Source of the DNA: Phaeodactylibacter sp.
GTDB lineage: Bacteria; Bacteroidota; Bacteroidia; Chitinophagales; Saprospiraceae
DNA: 64,000 bases
Assembly (NCBI RefSeq): GCF_022763345.1
Contig: NZ_JALEGS010000024.1
Span: forward strand, 1-64,000
Direction: 5' to 3'
In this document: positions 63,501-64,000 of the stretch, piece after piece
Layout of the letters: every line of letters starts with the position of its first letter
How positions within the stretch are numbered: the stretch's first letter is position 1
Program-made: the position numbers and the translations under genes
The notes under the pieces: generated by a model
The model's database searches: none
The model's input: only the letters and a program-made list of their open reading frames with translations
Told to the model about the DNA's origin: nothing

Positions 63501-64000
63501 TGCCTGCGATCAGACTCACGATGGTGCCCGGGCAGGCTCCTCCGGAAATGGCCACTTCAGGCGCAACCAAATCACCAGCATGGCTAATTAATGCTACCAC
63601 GGCAGAGGCGGTATTGCCTAATCCATCTGTAACTGTCACTTCATAATTGCCCGCAGGCAGCCCATCCCGGTCTTCCGTAGTGGGGCCGTCTGCCCATTCT
63701 ATGCTATATGGCCATGCACCGCCTTCTACCGACAAGGCTAAAGTGCCATCGGTTGCATCCGGGCAAGTAGGTGCCTCTGCTTCTATGGCAAGCTGCAGCC
63801 CGCCACCAGGCAGCACCTGCACGGTTTGAGTCTCTGTTGCCCGACAGCCATTCTCTGTGGTGGCTTCCAGCATTACGGTGAAGAATCCGGGACCGTTGTA
63901 GGCATGCATGGCGCTAAATCCGGTAGCTCCATTGCCGTCACCGAAGGACCAGGCGTAGGTTTGATCACCCGGGCCGCTCTGAGCAACGAAAGTTATGGGT
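60574..64000 (-). CDS. Giant PKD/SprB-repeat adhesin with T9SS type A sorting domain, partial
   Basis: The frame is open to the right edge, so the N-terminus lies outside; about 1140 residues are visible. They form repeated modules of about 243 residues, each with an Ig-like part, a PKD domain (for example YEWGFGDG, YLWSFGDG, YNWDFGDG) and a SprB-like repeat (G-PPYSFTWSNG... then YSVTVTDAMG). The last 75 residues are a type A sorting domain (VFPVPF-STL, GRTL, LPSGMYYLRI, KIVKQ end). It should be secreted and held at the cell surface, where such proteins serve adhesion or gliding. Confidence 0.92.
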   Translation of the reverse strand, partial: PITFVAQSGPGDQTYAWSFGDGNGATGFSAMHAYNGPGFFTVMLEATTENGCRATETQTVQVLPGGGLQLAIEAEAPTCPDATDGTLALSVEGGAWPYSIEWADGPTTEDRDGLPAGNYEVTVTDGLGNTASAVVALISHAGDLVAPEVAISGGACPGTIVSLIAGNNPSQADYLWYDAPTGGNLLYAGATFPFGPITDTDTVYVAAKLGTCNSSRVMVEVPASGPDAGFTFSPADILTGDEVTFTPDEINPDYMYEWGFGDGSTSGDETPAHTYTSENTFLATLTVTDGSGCAVSNTQAVPVGFGQALGLLLEAVNTQCSGGTDGAVAAQVFNGSGPYTFEWSNGATGPALQGVSEGTYSVTVTDVEGTTAVAQATVGSNVPPLPAPQAASNNDVICGDGFLLLYAYDNTGAANTFFWYNSASGNDLLGSGPTYSQQGLAGAAQTFFVEAAAGTCRSGTRTPITIASESPNEGFTASANTVTAGNTVSFSPINGDAAYDYLWSFGDGTVSTQMSPVHTYNAPGQYTVSLLAESPSGCSQTVQEPAFIEVIAQGALSVSLEIEQPACAGEATGLVEATLLNGTPPFTYAWSTGSNAEVLEQVPAGQYAVTITDSEGNSAQKTFSLNALFPTPNIPEINLSASLPLCAGENILATAFSGQVVDQYFWYDESGALLGAGNSYLAVAEGDSLKLQVQAQRGSCFSALTSAAFEVETIDASFEVAGNAQAGESLSFQANTTGYANYNWDFGDGNTAVGQSVQHTYATSGSFETSLEVASQAGCSSVIAQSLAVEAEEQLLLLFDTKDVLCAGSTAGSATVTVQGGMPPYSFTWSNGQTSATLTNLEAGNYSVTVTDAMGLATEGTIEVDNLEADIPQPVITANGGAVVCKNEPAFFAATVPGYPDATISWYESLSQSDPAAQGDVFVSQGYATNAVLYTEAVVEGCQSDRLQYAVEVQAPEAAFTVTPEGTLEEGDLVQFLPAAPANGHTYYWQFGDGGWSTAMEPFYFYNLPGMFDVSLEVTDPDGCTNNEMMSDLVEVLPYQGFGPGLDERSSQMQGSSDVRGTVFPVPFRSTLTAVLTAQHKGQYAISLADALGRTLTTEQLEIGPEPRSWQLNNLDALPSGMYYLRIQGHGQQTITKIVKQ

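Noticed and set aside
60574..64000. Regular ~730-bp spacing read as a DNA repeat array
   Set aside because: The spacing reflects diverged protein modules in one coding frame, not identical DNA repeats.

Overview
The window is chromosomal DNA from a member of the Bacteroidota, most probably the Saprospiria (Lewinella/Phaeodactylibacter/Haliscomenobacter-like); this placement is inferred from gene content, not from a marker gene. Support comes from type IX secretion sorting domains of both kinds (type B at 1-455 and 1730-5602, type A at 60574-64000), PKD and SprB-like adhesin repeats, the DUF1573-yajC-ybbR block, ATG starts mostly without Shine-Dalgarno sequences, and -7 boxes of the Bacteroidota TAnnTTTG type. 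GC content looks close to 50 percent. I saw no tRNA, rRNA, CRISPR array, insertion sequence or phage gene.

Layout. 1-7.2 kb: the end of one T9SS surface protein, a secreted C1 (bleomycin-hydrolase-type) peptidase, a giant PKD protein, and a divergent ECF sigma factor followed by an anti-sigma-like membrane protein. 7.3-19.6 kb: housekeeping (SWIM protein, rlmH, rhomboid protease, YdcF-like, GT39, trxB, class II fba, dnaG, ybbR, yajC, DUF1573 lipoprotein). 19.7-25.5 kb: aroK, a DUF429-like gene, an unusual ClpB-like AAA+ protein and a secreted subtilase. 25.6-29.6 kb: an SDR with folE, a lipoprotein, and lpdA. 29.7-35.8 kb: an HlyD adaptor with a C39-peptidase ABC exporter, a GT2 enzyme, a lipase-like hydrolase and a SPOR-like protein. 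35.8-41.9 kb: fmt, a metallo-beta-lactamase-fold hydrolase, and a sugar-metabolism group (Tat-exported Gfo/Idh/MocA, DoxX, murQ, Tat-exported TIM-barrel protein). 42.0-59.7 kb: a plus-strand surface-glycan locus of 13 genes, 12 of them tightly packed. 59.9-64 kb: a PKD lipoprotein and a giant type A T9SS adhesin that runs off the window.

Two places stand out. (1) The ClpB-like protein at 20904-24122 keeps a canonical second AAA+ domain. Its first AAA+ domain has lost the Walker B Asp-Glu and the arginine fingers. Its ~310-residue C-terminal extension resembles the FW motif, coiled coil and PCRF domain of class I release factor RF2, without the GGQ domain. It is 6 nt upstream of a secreted subtilase. 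(2) The glycan operon combines a Wzm/Wzt-type ABC exporter and an O-antigen-ligase/TPR protein with enzymes rarely expected there: a thioester-reductase-like SDR, a three-domain PEP-synthase/rifampin-phosphotransferase-like dikinase, a P-loop protein with an altered Walker A motif, a UbiA prenyltransferase, an AsnB amidotransferase, a radical SAM protein with an N-terminal cysteine-rich domain, and a transglutaminase-fold lipoprotein. The natural reading is a lipid-linked or otherwise modified surface polysaccharide of unknown structure.

Non-coding structure includes well-formed intrinsic terminators, a ~143-nt concentric palindrome after trxB, and two gene-free stretches (17.2-17.7 and 27.7-28.2 kb) holding three stand-alone terminators that may end small RNAs.
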